Below are positions 8,326-17,278 of a DNA stretch of 31,077 bases, piece by piece. Every line of letters begins with the position of its first letter. Position 1 is the stretch's first letter. A program made the position numbers and the translations under genes. The stretch covers positions 1 to 31,077 of the forward strand of contig CAMNLN010000002.1 of the NCBI GenBank assembly GCA_946543025.1, written 5' to 3'. The notes beneath the pieces are model-generated. The model was not told where the DNA came from and searched no databases. It was given only the letters and a program-made list of their open reading frames with translations. The DNA is from an uncultured Verrucomicrobiota bacterium (GTDB lineage Bacteria; Verrucomicrobiota; Kiritimatiellia; RFP12; UBA1067).

Positions 8326-9618
8326 ATGGGTTCCAGCACACGCAGATGGATGATCGTGGCGACGCTGTTCGTCGCCATCGTCTGCAACTACCTCGATCGG
8401 CAGCTGCTCTCCGTCCTGAAGCCGGAGATCCTCCAGCACTTCGGCATCGGCAATCTGGAGTATGCCTGGATCGTAAACGTGTTCCTCGTGTGCTATGCCG
8501 TGATGTATCCCGTCTCGGGGCTGCTCGTGGACCGGTTCGGCCCGAGGCGCGTAATGCTCGGCGGCATCGTCACATGGTCGCTCGCGTGCGTGGGCGGCGG
8601 CTTGTGCGGTCCGGGGCAGGTCGTCCTCTTCACGGTGTTCCGCGGCATTTTGGGCCTCGCCGAGCCGACGGTCTTCGCCAGCCAGTTCATCGCGGTGACG
8701 CTCTGGTTCGCGCGGCGCGAGCGTGCGACGGCCAACTCGCTCTGCCAGAACGGCGGCGCCATCGGCGCCGTCCTCGCGCCCGTCACGATCGCCGCGCTCA
8801 TGGGATGGCTCGACGCCTGGCAGCACGTGTTCTTCATTGCGGGCGTGACGGGCCTCGCGATTGCGGCCGTCTGGGCGTTCGTCTACCGTACGCCCGCGCC
8901 TGACGTGCTGACGCGGACAATGGACGAGTCGACCGGCACGGATTCCGCTCCGCCGTTTCCCATCCGGCGTCTGCTTCGCACGCGCACGCTCTGGGGCGGC
9001 GTGCTGATCCGTCTCGTCAGCGACCCCGTGTGGTACTTCTGCTGCTTCTGGCTGCCGGGGTTCCTGCGCCGGATGGGCGAACGGGAGGGACTCTCCAACG
9101 CGCAGACGCTTTCGATGATCCAGTGGATCGGTGGGTTGCCTTTTCTCGTCGGCGCCATCGGCGCAGTTCTGGCGTCAGTCTGGTCAGACGGCCTGATCCG
9201 CCGAGGCACGCCCTCCCTTCGGGCTCGCAAAACCGTGTTGGCGTTCATGGTCGCCCTTGCGCCGACATGCGCGCTCGTGCCGATGGTGGACGGTTCCACG
9301 CTGCCCTTCGGCTGGCGGGTGGGGTTGGTCGTGGCGGCGTTCTGCCTGATTGCCGTACTGTGCAACTCGTGGCTGCATACGATCCCCGTGACGCTGATCG
9401 AGCAGGTTCCCGTGCGCAACGGCGCGTTCGTCTCGGGGTGCAGCTGCGGCGCGGGTGCGCTGGGAACGATCGTGTTCAACCAGTTTGTCGGGACAATCCC
9501 CGAAAGCGCATGGACCTCACTTTTCTTCGCGATGGCGACATTCCATGCGCTCGCGGCGCTCGTCCTTTGGAAAATGGTAAGGCCGGAAACGGTGAAGGAC
9601 GATGACAGTCCGACATAA
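8326..9618 (+). CDS. MFS transporter, ACS (hexuronate/anion symporter) family
   Basis: A 430-residue inner-membrane protein with about 12 hydrophobic segments. CNYLDRQLLSVL in helix 1 and the loop 2-3 motif GLLVDRFGPRRVM are typical of the ACS/ExuT group, which imports hexuronates and related organic anions by proton symport. Start at ATG 8326 is chosen because AGGGG precedes it and the match to the remnant at 5083 begins exactly there. The frame is open further upstream, but that part overlaps the small secreted gene in another frame. Second gene of the operon; the FAD oxidoreductase follows after 19 bases. Substrate is inferred: a sugar acid or oligosaccharide released by the surrounding enzymes. 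Confidence 0.88.
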   Translation: MGSSTRRWMIVATLFVAIVCNYLDRQLLSVLKPEILQHFGIGNLEYAWIVNVFLVCYAVMYPVSGLLVDRFGPRRVMLGGIVTWSLACVGGGLCGPGQVVLFTVFRGILGLAEPTVFASQFIAVTLWFARRERATANSLCQNGGAIGAVLAPVTIAALMGWLDAWQHVFFIAGVTGLAIAAVWAFVYRTPAPDVLTRTMDESTGTDSAPPFPIRRLLRTRTLWGGVLIRLVSDPVWYFCCFWLPGFLRRMGEREGLSNAQTLSMIQWIGGLPFLVGAIGAVLASVWSDGLIRRGTPSLRARKTVLAFMVALAPTCALVPMVDGSTLPFGWRVGLVVAAFCLIAVLCNSWLHTIPVTLIEQVPVRNGAFVSGCSCGAGALGTIVFNQFVGTIPESAWTSLFFAMATFHALAALVLWKMVRPETVKDDDSPT

Positions 9619-9637
9619 TCGACAAGGAGAAACGACA

Positions 9638-11002
9638 ATGAAGACGATACAGGAGCCGGCGCGCGAGATCCCCGTGCTGGCGGAGGTGGACGTGCTGGTG
9701 GCGGGAGGAGGCCCGGCCGGACTGATGGCGGCGCAGGCGGCCGCCGCCGACAAGTCGCTCAAGGTGATGCTCGTGGAGAGCCGAAGCTACCTGGGCGGCA
9801 ACCTGACGATCGGCCTGCCGATCCTGGCGTTCCTGGGTCCGAAGGGAAACCAGGTGGTCAAGGGCGCGGCGCAGAAGTTCATCGACCGGCTGCGGGCGCG
9901 TGGCGCGGCGAGCGGACACAAGCCATGCAAGCTCCACATGAGCCTGACCATCATCGATTCGGAAGCGGCCAAGGACGAGGCTTTCGCGCTGATGGAGGAG
10001 GCGGGCGTGGACGTACGGCTCTACACTTTCGTCTCGGACGCGCTCGTGGAGAACGGGCGCATGAGGGGCGTGGTCGTGGAGTCCAAGGCCGGGCGCCAGG
10101 CGATCCTCGCGAAGACGGTGATCGACTGCACGGGCGACGGTGACGTGGCGTTTCGCGCAGGCGTCGTATGCCGCAAGGGCGACGCCGATGGCGGTCTTCA
10201 GCCGCCGACGCTGATGTTCAGCATGCGCGGCGTCAAAATACAGGACTTGCGCGACGCCATCGTCAACCAGCCGGAGACCTACGACATGGACCGCATGCCG
10301 AAGGAACAGTTCGCGGAGGGGAACTTCATCACCGTAGGTTTGCGTGGACAGATCGAGAAAGCACGCGCGGCCGGGCTGGACGTACCCGTCTCGCGCACGA
10401 TTCTCATTTCTGGGCTGGCGTCGGACGAGATATGGGTCAACATGACGCGCGTCAACGGCACCGACTCGACGAGTCCCGAAAGCTACACGCGCTGCGAGCG
10501 GACGGCCCGTCGGCAAATACCTGTCGTCGTCGCCTACCTAAAACGTTTCGTGCCGGGGTTCGCGGATGCGTGGGTAGACAAGATCGCACCGTTCACGGGT
10601 ATCCGCGAAAGCCGCGTCATCGTTGGCCGTTATGTTCTGACGGCTGAGGACATCCTCGCGCAGAAGAAGTTCCCGGACACGATCTGCATGGCGGGGTATC
10701 CGGTCGACATCCATCATGCGAAAGGCGGCGACTGCACAATGATCTTCTGCGAGGACGCCTACCAGATACCGTACCGCGTGCTCGTGCCGGAGAAAGTTGA
10801 AGGCCTGCTCGTCGCCGGGCGATGCTCGTCGATGAACCACGAGGCGATGGCCGCGACGCGCGTCATGTCCACGTGCATGGCGCTTGGCGAAGCGGCCGGC
10901 ACGGCGGCGCGGCTGGCGCATGCGGCCGGCGTGCCGCCCAGCAATGTCGACATTGGCGCCCTCCAGCGCGAACTGCGCGCGAATGACGCGTACCTCGGAT
11001 GA
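9638..11002 (+). CDS. FAD-dependent oxidoreductase (PF12831-like)
   Basis: A 454-residue protein with an N-terminal FAD Rossmann motif (VDVLVAGGGPAGLMAAQAA, residues 18-36) followed by ESRSYLGGNLT, which marks the FAD_oxidored family. A second dinucleotide-region motif (VIDCTGDGDVAFRAG) lies near 165-180, and the C-terminus has the closing FAD contact GLLVAGRCSSMNHEAMAATR. No signal peptide, so cytoplasmic. Members are common beside carbohydrate genes in PVC and Bacteroidota genomes, but most lack a defined substrate. AAGGAGA sits 7 bases before ATG 9638. Last gene of the operon starting at 8118. A role in oxidising the imported sugar or sugar acid is inferred from position only. Confidence 0.82.
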   Translation: MKTIQEPAREIPVLAEVDVLVAGGGPAGLMAAQAAAADKSLKVMLVESRSYLGGNLTIGLPILAFLGPKGNQVVKGAAQKFIDRLRARGAASGHKPCKLHMSLTIIDSEAAKDEAFALMEEAGVDVRLYTFVSDALVENGRMRGVVVESKAGRQAILAKTVIDCTGDGDVAFRAGVVCRKGDADGGLQPPTLMFSMRGVKIQDLRDAIVNQPETYDMDRMPKEQFAEGNFITVGLRGQIEKARAAGLDVPVSRTILISGLASDEIWVNMTRVNGTDSTSPESYTRCERTARRQIPVVVAYLKRFVPGFADAWVDKIAPFTGIRESRVIVGRYVLTAEDILAQKKFPDTICMAGYPVDIHHAKGGDCTMIFCEDAYQIPYRVLVPEKVEGLLVAGRCSSMNHEAMAATRVMSTCMALGEAAGTAARLAHAAGVPPSNVDIGALQRELRANDAYLG

Positions 11003-11023
11003 CGGGCACTCCGACAACATGAG

Positions 11024-11064
11024 AAACGGCAACTAAATCAAAAGCCTTGAGTCAGTTGCTGTTT
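11024..11064. terminator. Hairpin between convergent genes, probable bidirectional terminator
   Basis: AAACGGCAACT (11024-11034) pairs with AGTTGCTGTTT (11054-11064), one G-T wobble, 19-base loop. It follows the oxidoreductase stop and ends next to the stop of the gene on the other strand. T-runs are weak on both sides. Confidence 0.5.
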
Positions 11065-11066
11065 CG

Positions 11067-11900
11067 TTAATGCTTTTTTGTGATGCAGCGGAAGGTTCCG
11101 TCGACAAGTTCGTAAAAGTCGATTGTCACGGAAGGCGGCTTCACCGTACCGTCCTTTTGCTTGCCGCCGCGCGAACTCACCTTGAAAAAACGCGGACTTG
11201 CACCGGGAAACCGCCCTTTCGGCAGAAACTCGAAGCCCTGTCCGGCATGCAGCGCATAGTGGGAGACGAGACGGCCGTCCTTGTCGCAGGAGGAAATCGC
11301 GTATGGTTCGCCTTTCACCGGATAGAACGCCATGTACAGCAAAGAGCCGTCCGTCGTGAGGTTCTGCGGACCGAAGTGCGTCTTGTACGGCAGTTCGAAC
11401 GCAAGTCGCGACAACGGTTTCATCGTCTTCAGATCGATCCGTCCAAGCGCATGGTTCGCATGCGGGTCGGGCGATCCTTTTCCGATGCCGTGGTAGAGGA
11501 TGCCATCCAGCACGGTCACGCCATCCATTCCGACGAGGTCAGGAACGTCTTTTTGGAAGAGGAAGTTCAAGTCGGCGTCCCATACCTGGAGGCGGCAGAC
11601 CTTCGTCTGTCCGTTCGACCCCCATGTGCCCAGCACGGAATACACCTTCCCGTCATGGTAGCAGAGGTCGCCCGTATGCCGTGTGGCCGGGACGTGTTTC
11701 AGGACGTTTCCGTTCCAGCCAATCTTGAAGATGCCCGCAATATGCGAAAAATAGATGGCATCTTCGCTCGCGCATGCGCCCTGAACATGCCCCGCCATCG
11801 CATCAAGCGGTCCTTTCACCGCGATACCCGGAATCTTCTCCTCGGCGGACGCTATCATCGCCACGCTCGCAACCACAATCGCCGACAACAATCTCTTCAT
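11067..11900 (-). CDS. Secreted propeller-like protein, function unknown
   Basis: A 277-residue protein with a clear signal peptide (MKRLLSAIVVASVAMIASA). The mature part has repeated short blocks of the type AIYFSHIAGIFKI, GKVYSVLGTW, GILYHGIGKG and SLLYMAFYPV, spaced as the blades of a beta-propeller, and conserved HT-GDLCYHDGK and GMDGVTVLDG segments. No catalytic motif is recognised; such proteins may bind sugars or act as lyases or lactonases. Start 11900 is preferred over 11927 because GGAGAAAGAAC precedes it and the signal peptide begins there. Third gene of the minus-strand operon with the two beta-helix proteins, 46 bases after the second. Confidence 0.7.
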   Translation of the reverse strand: MKRLLSAIVVASVAMIASAEEKIPGIAVKGPLDAMAGHVQGACASEDAIYFSHIAGIFKIGWNGNVLKHVPATRHTGDLCYHDGKVYSVLGTWGSNGQTKVCRLQVWDADLNFLFQKDVPDLVGMDGVTVLDGILYHGIGKGSPDPHANHALGRIDLKTMKPLSRLAFELPYKTHFGPQNLTTDGSLLYMAFYPVKGEPYAISSCDKDGRLVSHYALHAGQGFEFLPKGRFPGASPRFFKVSSRGGKQKDGTVKPPSVTIDFYELVDGTFRCITKKH

Positions 11901-11946
11901 GTTCTTTCTCCGTTGGAATGACCGCACACCGTACGCCGCTAGACGG

Positions 11947-13044
11947 TTACTCCATCTTGAACGCGCACGCGCCTGGCTTGGCTTCGCCAGGGGCGTAGCC
12001 GTTTCCGCAGTAGATCACGTCGCGGAAAGTGGCGCGGCCAATGCCGTCGTAAATGACGAGCGGCTTGTGGTTCTTGCAAACCATGCAGTCCGCCACGAGC
12101 ATCGAGCCGCCAGGCTGCTTGAAGACATACATCTTGTCCAGCTTCTCTGGCTTGACGTTCTTGATGCAGCCCATGTTGTAGAGATAGGTGCAGCCGAGGA
12201 TGCGAACTTCCCAGCCCTCGTTGAGAAAGCCGATGGTAGCCGTGTCGGAGTAGCAGTCGCGCAAGATCACGTTGCTTGAGTTCTTGCGAATATGGAAGCC
12301 GACGGAGTCCTTGAGGTACTCAGGCATTTCGCCGGGCGAAGGCGCGCCGATCACGCCGCCCCATGCGTGGCAGCGCGTAAAGAAGTTCGCGCCGCCCTCG
12401 ATGTCGAAGCCGATCGTGTAGTCCATCGACCAGCAGTCCGTGAAGTTGTCGTCGCACCCGCTCACGCGCACCGCCGCGTTGCCGGCGTTGCCTTTCATCT
12501 TGTTGACAAAGTGAAGGTTGAACGCGTTCAGCTCCGCGCCGCCCGGCCCCGGATCGCCCTTCACGCGAAGGCCGTACAGCTTGCCGTTGTGGAAGCACAC
12601 GTCGCGGAGCGTGAAGTGGATGTAGCCGTGGATCGACATGCACGAGGCAATGCCGCAGCCATCGATGCGCCCGCCTTTGAAGAACGTGCCGAAATCCATG
12701 ACGTCGCGCGCCTTGAAGACAGGCGAGAAGTTCACGCGCACGACGAAGTCCATCGGCTTCTCGGCGAGGAACCGCGCACCCTTGTGCATCAGCACTGAGC
12801 AGAAGTTCGTGACAACGAGCGTCTGCGCAAGCCGATAGTCGCCCGCCGGCACGAACAGCACCTTGTTCGAGCTCGCGTCCACCGCGCGCTGGAGCCGCGG
12901 CGCATCGTCCGTCTCGCCCGCCAATGCGGGAAACTCGGCCACGCTCCGGTCCCAGTACTGCGCGTCCGCGATCCGATCCGCCGCCATCCCCCACGCAGAT
13001 AGCAATAGGGTAACAACCAACTGAATTGCCGAATTTTTCGTCAT
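11947..13044 (-). CDS. Secreted right-handed beta-helix protein (pectate-lyase-like superfamily), short paralogue
   Basis: A 365-residue protein: signal peptide (1-22, ending WGMAA), then the usual start of pectate-lyase-3-like folds (GETDDAPRLQRAVDA...VLFVPAGDYRL), then helix rungs with GGRIDG, FTLRDVCFHNGK, DYTIGFDIEGG and VILRDCYSDT. These folds cleave or bind pectins and other polyuronides, or carry glycosidase activity. The catalytic residues of GH28 or of known lyases were not identifiable, so activity is open. It is a tandem paralogue of the upstream gene (both share GNAAV, DYTIGF and RCH-WGG blocks) but lacks that gene's C-terminal domain. GGAG lies 8 bases before ATG 13044, right after the upstream stop. 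Confidence 0.8.
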   Translation of the reverse strand: MTKNSAIQLVVTLLLSAWGMAADRIADAQYWDRSVAEFPALAGETDDAPRLQRAVDASSNKVLFVPAGDYRLAQTLVVTNFCSVLMHKGARFLAEKPMDFVVRVNFSPVFKARDVMDFGTFFKGGRIDGCGIASCMSIHGYIHFTLRDVCFHNGKLYGLRVKGDPGPGGAELNAFNLHFVNKMKGNAGNAAVRVSGCDDNFTDCWSMDYTIGFDIEGGANFFTRCHAWGGVIGAPSPGEMPEYLKDSVGFHIRKNSSNVILRDCYSDTATIGFLNEGWEVRILGCTYLYNMGCIKNVKPEKLDKMYVFKQPGGSMLVADCMVCKNHKPLVIYDGIGRATFRDVIYCGNGYAPGEAKPGACAFKME

Positions 13045-13057
13045 CCGAAGTTCTCCA

Positions 13058-14614
13058 TTACCGGCCAACGATACGGATGGAGGAAATCTCGAAGCCGTGC
13101 TCGCGGTCGAGCGTCTCGCGGCAGAGCCACTTGCCGTAGCAGAGGCCGATGGTCTGGAGTTTCCGCGCGTCGGGCGCGTCGCCCGGGTCGAGCGGCGGCA
13201 AATGGCCCCAGTGCTTGAAATATCGCAGGTCGGAGAGCGGAACGCGGATGTCGGTCCACTCCGGCGTCAGGGGCAGCTCGGCGCCCCACACCTTCCCGTC
13301 CGCGTGGTGGAACGTGATTTCCACGGCCTTCGTGTCGGGACGCGTGGCGTGGGCGCGCACGACGAGTTCCTTCCCTGCGCCCGCCTTCGGGAACTTTCGC
13401 GCGAACGTCTTGCGCGAAACCTGGAAGCGCCAGCTGCGGCAGTCCGGCTTGCCGGCGAAGGCGTTAGGCTTTGCCTCGAGCACGCAAGGCTTGCCGCCCG
13501 GCAGGAACTCCCAGTCATCCGCCGCGGCGCAGTTCTGATCGACCTCGAAATCGAGCGCGCCGGGCTGGTCGGCGTCGGCAGGGAAGTTGGAGTAGATCAT
13601 GTTTCGCCATTCGACCGTGCCGATGCCCGTGTAGGCACGCATCTTCGGGTTGCTCTTGTGGAAGCGGCAGGCGTTCACGAGCAAACGTCCGCAACGGTGG
13701 TCGATCACGGTAATGTCGTCGAGCTTGAATCCGTAGTTGTTGAAGTAACGGCACCCGTCGAGATGCGTGTCCCATCCGTCCACGAGGAACCCGGTCTTGC
13801 CCGTGTCGGCGTAGCAGTCGCGCAAGATCGTATCGCCTGCGCCGTCAATCCAAAAGTTGATCGAGTCCTTCAGCATTTCCCGTTCGCCGCCAGGTTCCGT
13901 GGCCGGCAAGGGGCCTCCCCACACGTGGCAACGCGTGAGGCGGTTCGAGCCGCCGCGCCCCATGCGGAAGCCGATTGTATAGTCCACGGCCACGCAATCC
14001 GTGTAGTGGCTGTCGCCGCCTGTGGACCATACGGCCGCGTTTCCGGCGAGACCGGGGATCACGCACTTGAAGTAGAGGTTGAACGCGATGAGCTCGTAAC
14101 CTCCCGCCTCGCCGTTCACACGGAGGCCGCATGTCTTGCCGTTCAGGAAGGTGGTGTCGCGCAACGTGTAATGTCGGAATCCATCGAGCGCCATGCATGC
14201 GGCGTGTCCGTTGCCGTCGATGCGCCCGCCCTTCACAAAGAGGTTGTAGTCGTGCAGACGGTCGTCGCCATTCGGAAGCGCTCGGAATCCAATGCTGTTG
14301 TTGACCTTGAGCACGTACGGCATCTCGCGGACGGCGCGCAGGATGGCGCTCTTGTGCAGGTCGAGCGAGCAAAGATTTGTCACGACGATGGTCGATGAAA
14401 TCAAGTATAGGCCCCTTGGCATGTACAGAACGCCTGACGGCGTGGCGTCTATCGCGCGCTGAATGCGTGCCGTGTCGTCCACCTCGCCCGCCGCGCGCGG
14501 AAATTCATCCATGCTACGATCAACACCCGCCGGCATCGTCGCAGCAAGCGAGCAAAACATCCATCCGCAGGCCATCGTCATCGCAACGCGCCATCGCATC
14601 ATCACTTGTTTCAT
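13058..14614 (-). CDS. Secreted beta-helix protein with C-terminal beta-sandwich domain, long paralogue
   Basis: From ATG 14614 the protein has 518 residues: signal peptide (MKQVMMRWRVAMTMACGWMF...), beta-helix (about 30-350, with GEVDDTARIQRAIDA...VLYMPRGLYLI, KGGRIDGNGHAACM, HYTLRDTTFLNGK) and a C-terminal domain (about 360-518) with the alternating strands of a carbohydrate-binding jelly roll (RFQVSRKTF, VEITFHHADGKVW, ISSIRIVG). Upstream ATGs at 14638 and 14635 are in frame; no Shine-Dalgarno is well placed for any of them, and 14614 gives the cleanest signal peptide. First gene of a three-gene operon, 13 bases ahead of its paralogue. Probably an extracellular or periplasmic enzyme on pectic material; the exact reaction is unknown. 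Confidence 0.8.
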   Translation of the reverse strand: MKQVMMRWRVAMTMACGWMFCSLAATMPAGVDRSMDEFPRAAGEVDDTARIQRAIDATPSGVLYMPRGLYLISSTIVVTNLCSLDLHKSAILRAVREMPYVLKVNNSIGFRALPNGDDRLHDYNLFVKGGRIDGNGHAACMALDGFRHYTLRDTTFLNGKTCGLRVNGEAGGYELIAFNLYFKCVIPGLAGNAAVWSTGGDSHYTDCVAVDYTIGFRMGRGGSNRLTRCHVWGGPLPATEPGGEREMLKDSINFWIDGAGDTILRDCYADTGKTGFLVDGWDTHLDGCRYFNNYGFKLDDITVIDHRCGRLLVNACRFHKSNPKMRAYTGIGTVEWRNMIYSNFPADADQPGALDFEVDQNCAAADDWEFLPGGKPCVLEAKPNAFAGKPDCRSWRFQVSRKTFARKFPKAGAGKELVVRAHATRPDTKAVEITFHHADGKVWGAELPLTPEWTDIRVPLSDLRYFKHWGHLPPLDPGDAPDARKLQTIGLCYGKWLCRETLDREHGFEISSIRIVGR

Positions 14615-14663
14615 GGTATGGATCTTTCCTTTCATCATGATACTCAAGCCCATCGGCGTCCAT

Positions 14664-14692
14664 ATTCTAGCACAGGATCTCTACTGCCACAA
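14664..14692 (-). promoter_or_regulatory. Promoter of the beta-helix operon
   Basis: Minus-strand -35 TTGTGG (14687-14692), 17 bases, -10 TAGAAT (14664-14669) preceded by TGC, an extended -10. Divergent from the GH127 promoter 40 bases away. Confidence 0.6.
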
Positions 14693-14732
14693 GAGAAGGA
14701 ACCAGCAATCGGTGCGGCCCTGTTCGCAACAC

Positions 14733-14761
14733 TTGACGCCTTCGCGGATTTAGTAGATAAT
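14733..14761 (+). promoter_or_regulatory. Promoter of the GH127 gene
   Basis: -35 TTGACG (14733-14738), 17 bases, -10 GATAAT (14756-14761). The AATTTCAAATGACC motif of the araB and MFS promoters is absent, so control may differ. AGAGG at 14784-14788 lies 6 bases before the ATG. Confidence 0.65.
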
Positions 14762-14794
14762 GGCATTTCCTTTGAGAAAGAATAGAGGCCAATC

Positions 14795-17215
14795 ATGAAA
14801 TCACTTCTCTCGCTGGCGGCCGTGTGCGCCGTAGCAACCGCGTTTGCCGCAACCGACTACCCCGTCAAGGCGGCGGACATGACGAACGTCGTCCTCACGG
14901 CCGGATTCTGGCTGCCCCGTTTCGAGACGAACCGCATCGTCACCGTGAAGGTGGACTTCGAAAAGAGCGAAGAAACGGGCCGCCTCGCCAACTTTCGCGA
15001 AGCGGCGAAACGCGCCCAGGGCACGTTCAAGGGATGCCCGTTCGACGATTCAGACGTCTACAAGATCATCGAAGGCGCCGCCTACACGCTCGCCACGCAC
15101 CCCGACCCGAAACTTGAGAAATACCTTGACGACCTTATCGCCGACATCGCCGGCGCGCAGGAAGAGGACGGCTACCTCTACACGGCTCGCACGCTCGGCA
15201 TGGAGAAGGTCAAGGGGTTCCCTCGCACGAAGATGATGGGGCCGGAGCGCTGGAGCAACACGGGATCCAGCCACGAGTTCTACAACATGGGGCACATGAT
15301 CGAGGCCGGCGTCGCCTACTGGCGCGTGACAGGGAAACGTACGCTCCTCAACGTGGCGATCAAAGCAGCCGACATGATGGACCGTACGTTCGGGTACGGG
15401 CCGGGGCAGATCCAACGCGTACCCGGCCATGAGGAGATTGAGCTCGCGTTGTGCAAACTCTATCGGGCGACGGGCGAGGTCCGCTACCTGAAGCTCGCAA
15501 AGACCTTCCTCGACTTCCGCGGCGGTGGGGCCGCATACAACCAGAACCACCTGCCCGTGACAAAGCAAGACCAGGCGTGTGGACATGCCGTCCGCGCCGG
15601 TTACCTCTACACGGCCATGGCGGACGTAGCGGCGTTGCTGGGCGACCCGTCCTACCGCATCGCCGCCGAGCGCCTGTGGGAAGACGTTGTGAACACCAAG
15701 CTGCACCTCAACGGCGGCATCGGCGCCCATCGCCGCGCCGTCGTCCCGGGATTTGGGAACGTGGGCGAAGCGTTCGGTGCTCCATACGACCTTCCGAACG
15801 AAAGCGCCTATCTGGAGACATGCGCGGCGATCGCGAACGCACTCTGGAACGAACGCCTGTTCCTCTTTTCGGGAGACGGCAAGTACATGGACGTGATCGA
15901 ACGCATCATCTACAACGGATTCCTCTCTGGCATCTCGATGTCCGGCGATGAGTTCTTCTACCCGAATCCGCTCGCGTCTGCCGGCGGTTATGCGCGCTCA
16001 AAATGGTTCGGCTGCAGTTGTTGCCCGGTAAACGTAGTGCGTTTCATCCCGCAGATCGCCCAATACGCCTACTCGACGTCTGGCGACACGGCCTATCTGA
16101 ACCTGTTCATCGCGTCCGACGCCAAGCTCGCGCTCGCGTCCGGGACGGTCACGCTCGCGCAAAGGACGGACTACCCGTGGAACGGGACAAGTACCGTCTC
16201 TGTGACGCCGGCGGCGGACGGCCAGCGGTTTTCGCTGAAGGTACGCGTCCCCGGATGGGCGACCGGACGTCCCGTGCCGAGCACACTGTACGAGCAGACC
16301 GTTCCGGCTGACGCATCCGCCGTTGCCGTGAAGGTGAATGGCGAGCCGGCACCGCTCGTCCTTGACAAAGGCTACTGCACGATCGACCGCGCCTGGCGGC
16401 GTGGCGACGCGGTAACGATAGACATTCCGATGTCTGTAAAACGAATTAAGGCGGACACACGCGTGGTAGCAGACCGCGGACGTCTTGCCGTTGAACGCGG
16501 ACCGATCGTGTGGTGCGCCGAAGGTATCGACAACAACGGATACGCACGCGACATCGTGCTGCCGGCGGACGCCACATTCACGGAAGGAGCCGTGAACATC
16601 TGTGGAATAAAGATGCCCGCACTCATGACCACCGGCTGCCACGTGCGGAAGGGAATCAAGCAGCTCAAGGTAGGACCGCCCTGCCCTATCACGCTCATCC
16701 CGTACTTCGCCTGGTGCCACCGCGAAGCGGGCGAGATGCAGACATGGTTCCCCGCGTCGCCAGACGTGGCCGTAGCCAGCACGGCCCAATCGCTTAAGGC
16801 GAAGGTCTCATACATCTATCCGCGTGAATCGACGTCTGCGCTCTTCGACGGTATCTTTCCGAAAAACGGCGCGGCCTATGACAACCGTCAGAAACGTTGC
16901 ACGTTCTGGCCTCACAAGGGAACGGAGGAATGGGTAGAGGTGATCCTTCCAGGCGAGGAAACCGTGCGCGGCGTGGACGTGTACTGGTTCGACGACGATC
17001 CCGTCGGCGGATGCCGCGTACCTGCTGAATGGAAAGTGCAGACGCAACTCGGCGAGATGACCGACTGGCAGGACGCCGCAACCGCGTGTCCGATTGTGAA
17101 GGGCGACTGGTCGCGTGTGACATTTGCAAAGCCGATGCCGGCCGTCTCCGTGCGTCTTCAGATCAAGCTCAAGCCCGGATTCTCCACTGGCCTCTGCGAA
17201 TTGCGTCTACGGTAG
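14795..17215 (+). CDS. Secreted GH127-family beta-L-arabinofuranosidase
   Basis: An 806-residue protein with a signal peptide (1-19). The (alpha/alpha)6 barrel (about 30-430) has NTGSSHEFYNMGHMIEAG, QDQACGHAVRAGYLY and the active-site pair ESAYLETC and WFGCSCCPVN. By analogy with Bifidobacterium HypBA1 (Glu338, Cys340, Cys417, Cys418), Glu341 is acid/base, Cys409 the nucleophile, and Cys343 and Cys410 zinc ligands. Two beta-domains follow, then an extra C-terminal domain (about 675-806) resembling a discoidin-type carbohydrate-binding module, which the minimal enzyme lacks. The family releases beta-L-arabinofuranose from plant glycans (GH127 and the related GH146). Divergent from the beta-helix operon, so a joint role in pectin or arabinan breakdown is likely. 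The substrate linkage is inferred from the family. Confidence 0.9.
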   Translation: MKSLLSLAAVCAVATAFAATDYPVKAADMTNVVLTAGFWLPRFETNRIVTVKVDFEKSEETGRLANFREAAKRAQGTFKGCPFDDSDVYKIIEGAAYTLATHPDPKLEKYLDDLIADIAGAQEEDGYLYTARTLGMEKVKGFPRTKMMGPERWSNTGSSHEFYNMGHMIEAGVAYWRVTGKRTLLNVAIKAADMMDRTFGYGPGQIQRVPGHEEIELALCKLYRATGEVRYLKLAKTFLDFRGGGAAYNQNHLPVTKQDQACGHAVRAGYLYTAMADVAALLGDPSYRIAAERLWEDVVNTKLHLNGGIGAHRRAVVPGFGNVGEAFGAPYDLPNESAYLETCAAIANALWNERLFLFSGDGKYMDVIERIIYNGFLSGISMSGDEFFYPNPLASAGGYARSKWFGCSCCPVNVVRFIPQIAQYAYSTSGDTAYLNLFIASDAKLALASGTVTLAQRTDYPWNGTSTVSVTPAADGQRFSLKVRVPGWATGRPVPSTLYEQTVPADASAVAVKVNGEPAPLVLDKGYCTIDRAWRRGDAVTIDIPMSVKRIKADTRVVADRGRLAVERGPIVWCAEGIDNNGYARDIVLPADATFTEGAVNICGIKMPALMTTGCHVRKGIKQLKVGPPCPITLIPYFAWCHREAGEMQTWFPASPDVAVASTAQSLKAKVSYIYPRESTSALFDGIFPKNGAAYDNRQKRCTFWPHKGTEEWVEVILPGEETVRGVDVYWFDDDPVGGCRVPAEWKVQTQLGEMTDWQDAATACPIVKGDWSRVTFAKPMPAVSVRLQIKLKPGFSTGLCELRLR

Positions 17216-17253
17216 CGGCATTATCGTCGCCACCACCCCTTGCATGTCGCAAG

Positions 17254-17278
17254 CAGATCCGCCAACACGGTCTGTTTT
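17254..17278 (+). terminator. Rho-independent terminator after the GH127 gene
   Basis: CAGATCC (17254-17260) pairs with GGTCTG (17269-17274) with one bulged T and an 8-base loop; TTTT follows at 17275-17278. It lies 39 bases after the stop codon. Confidence 0.6.
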
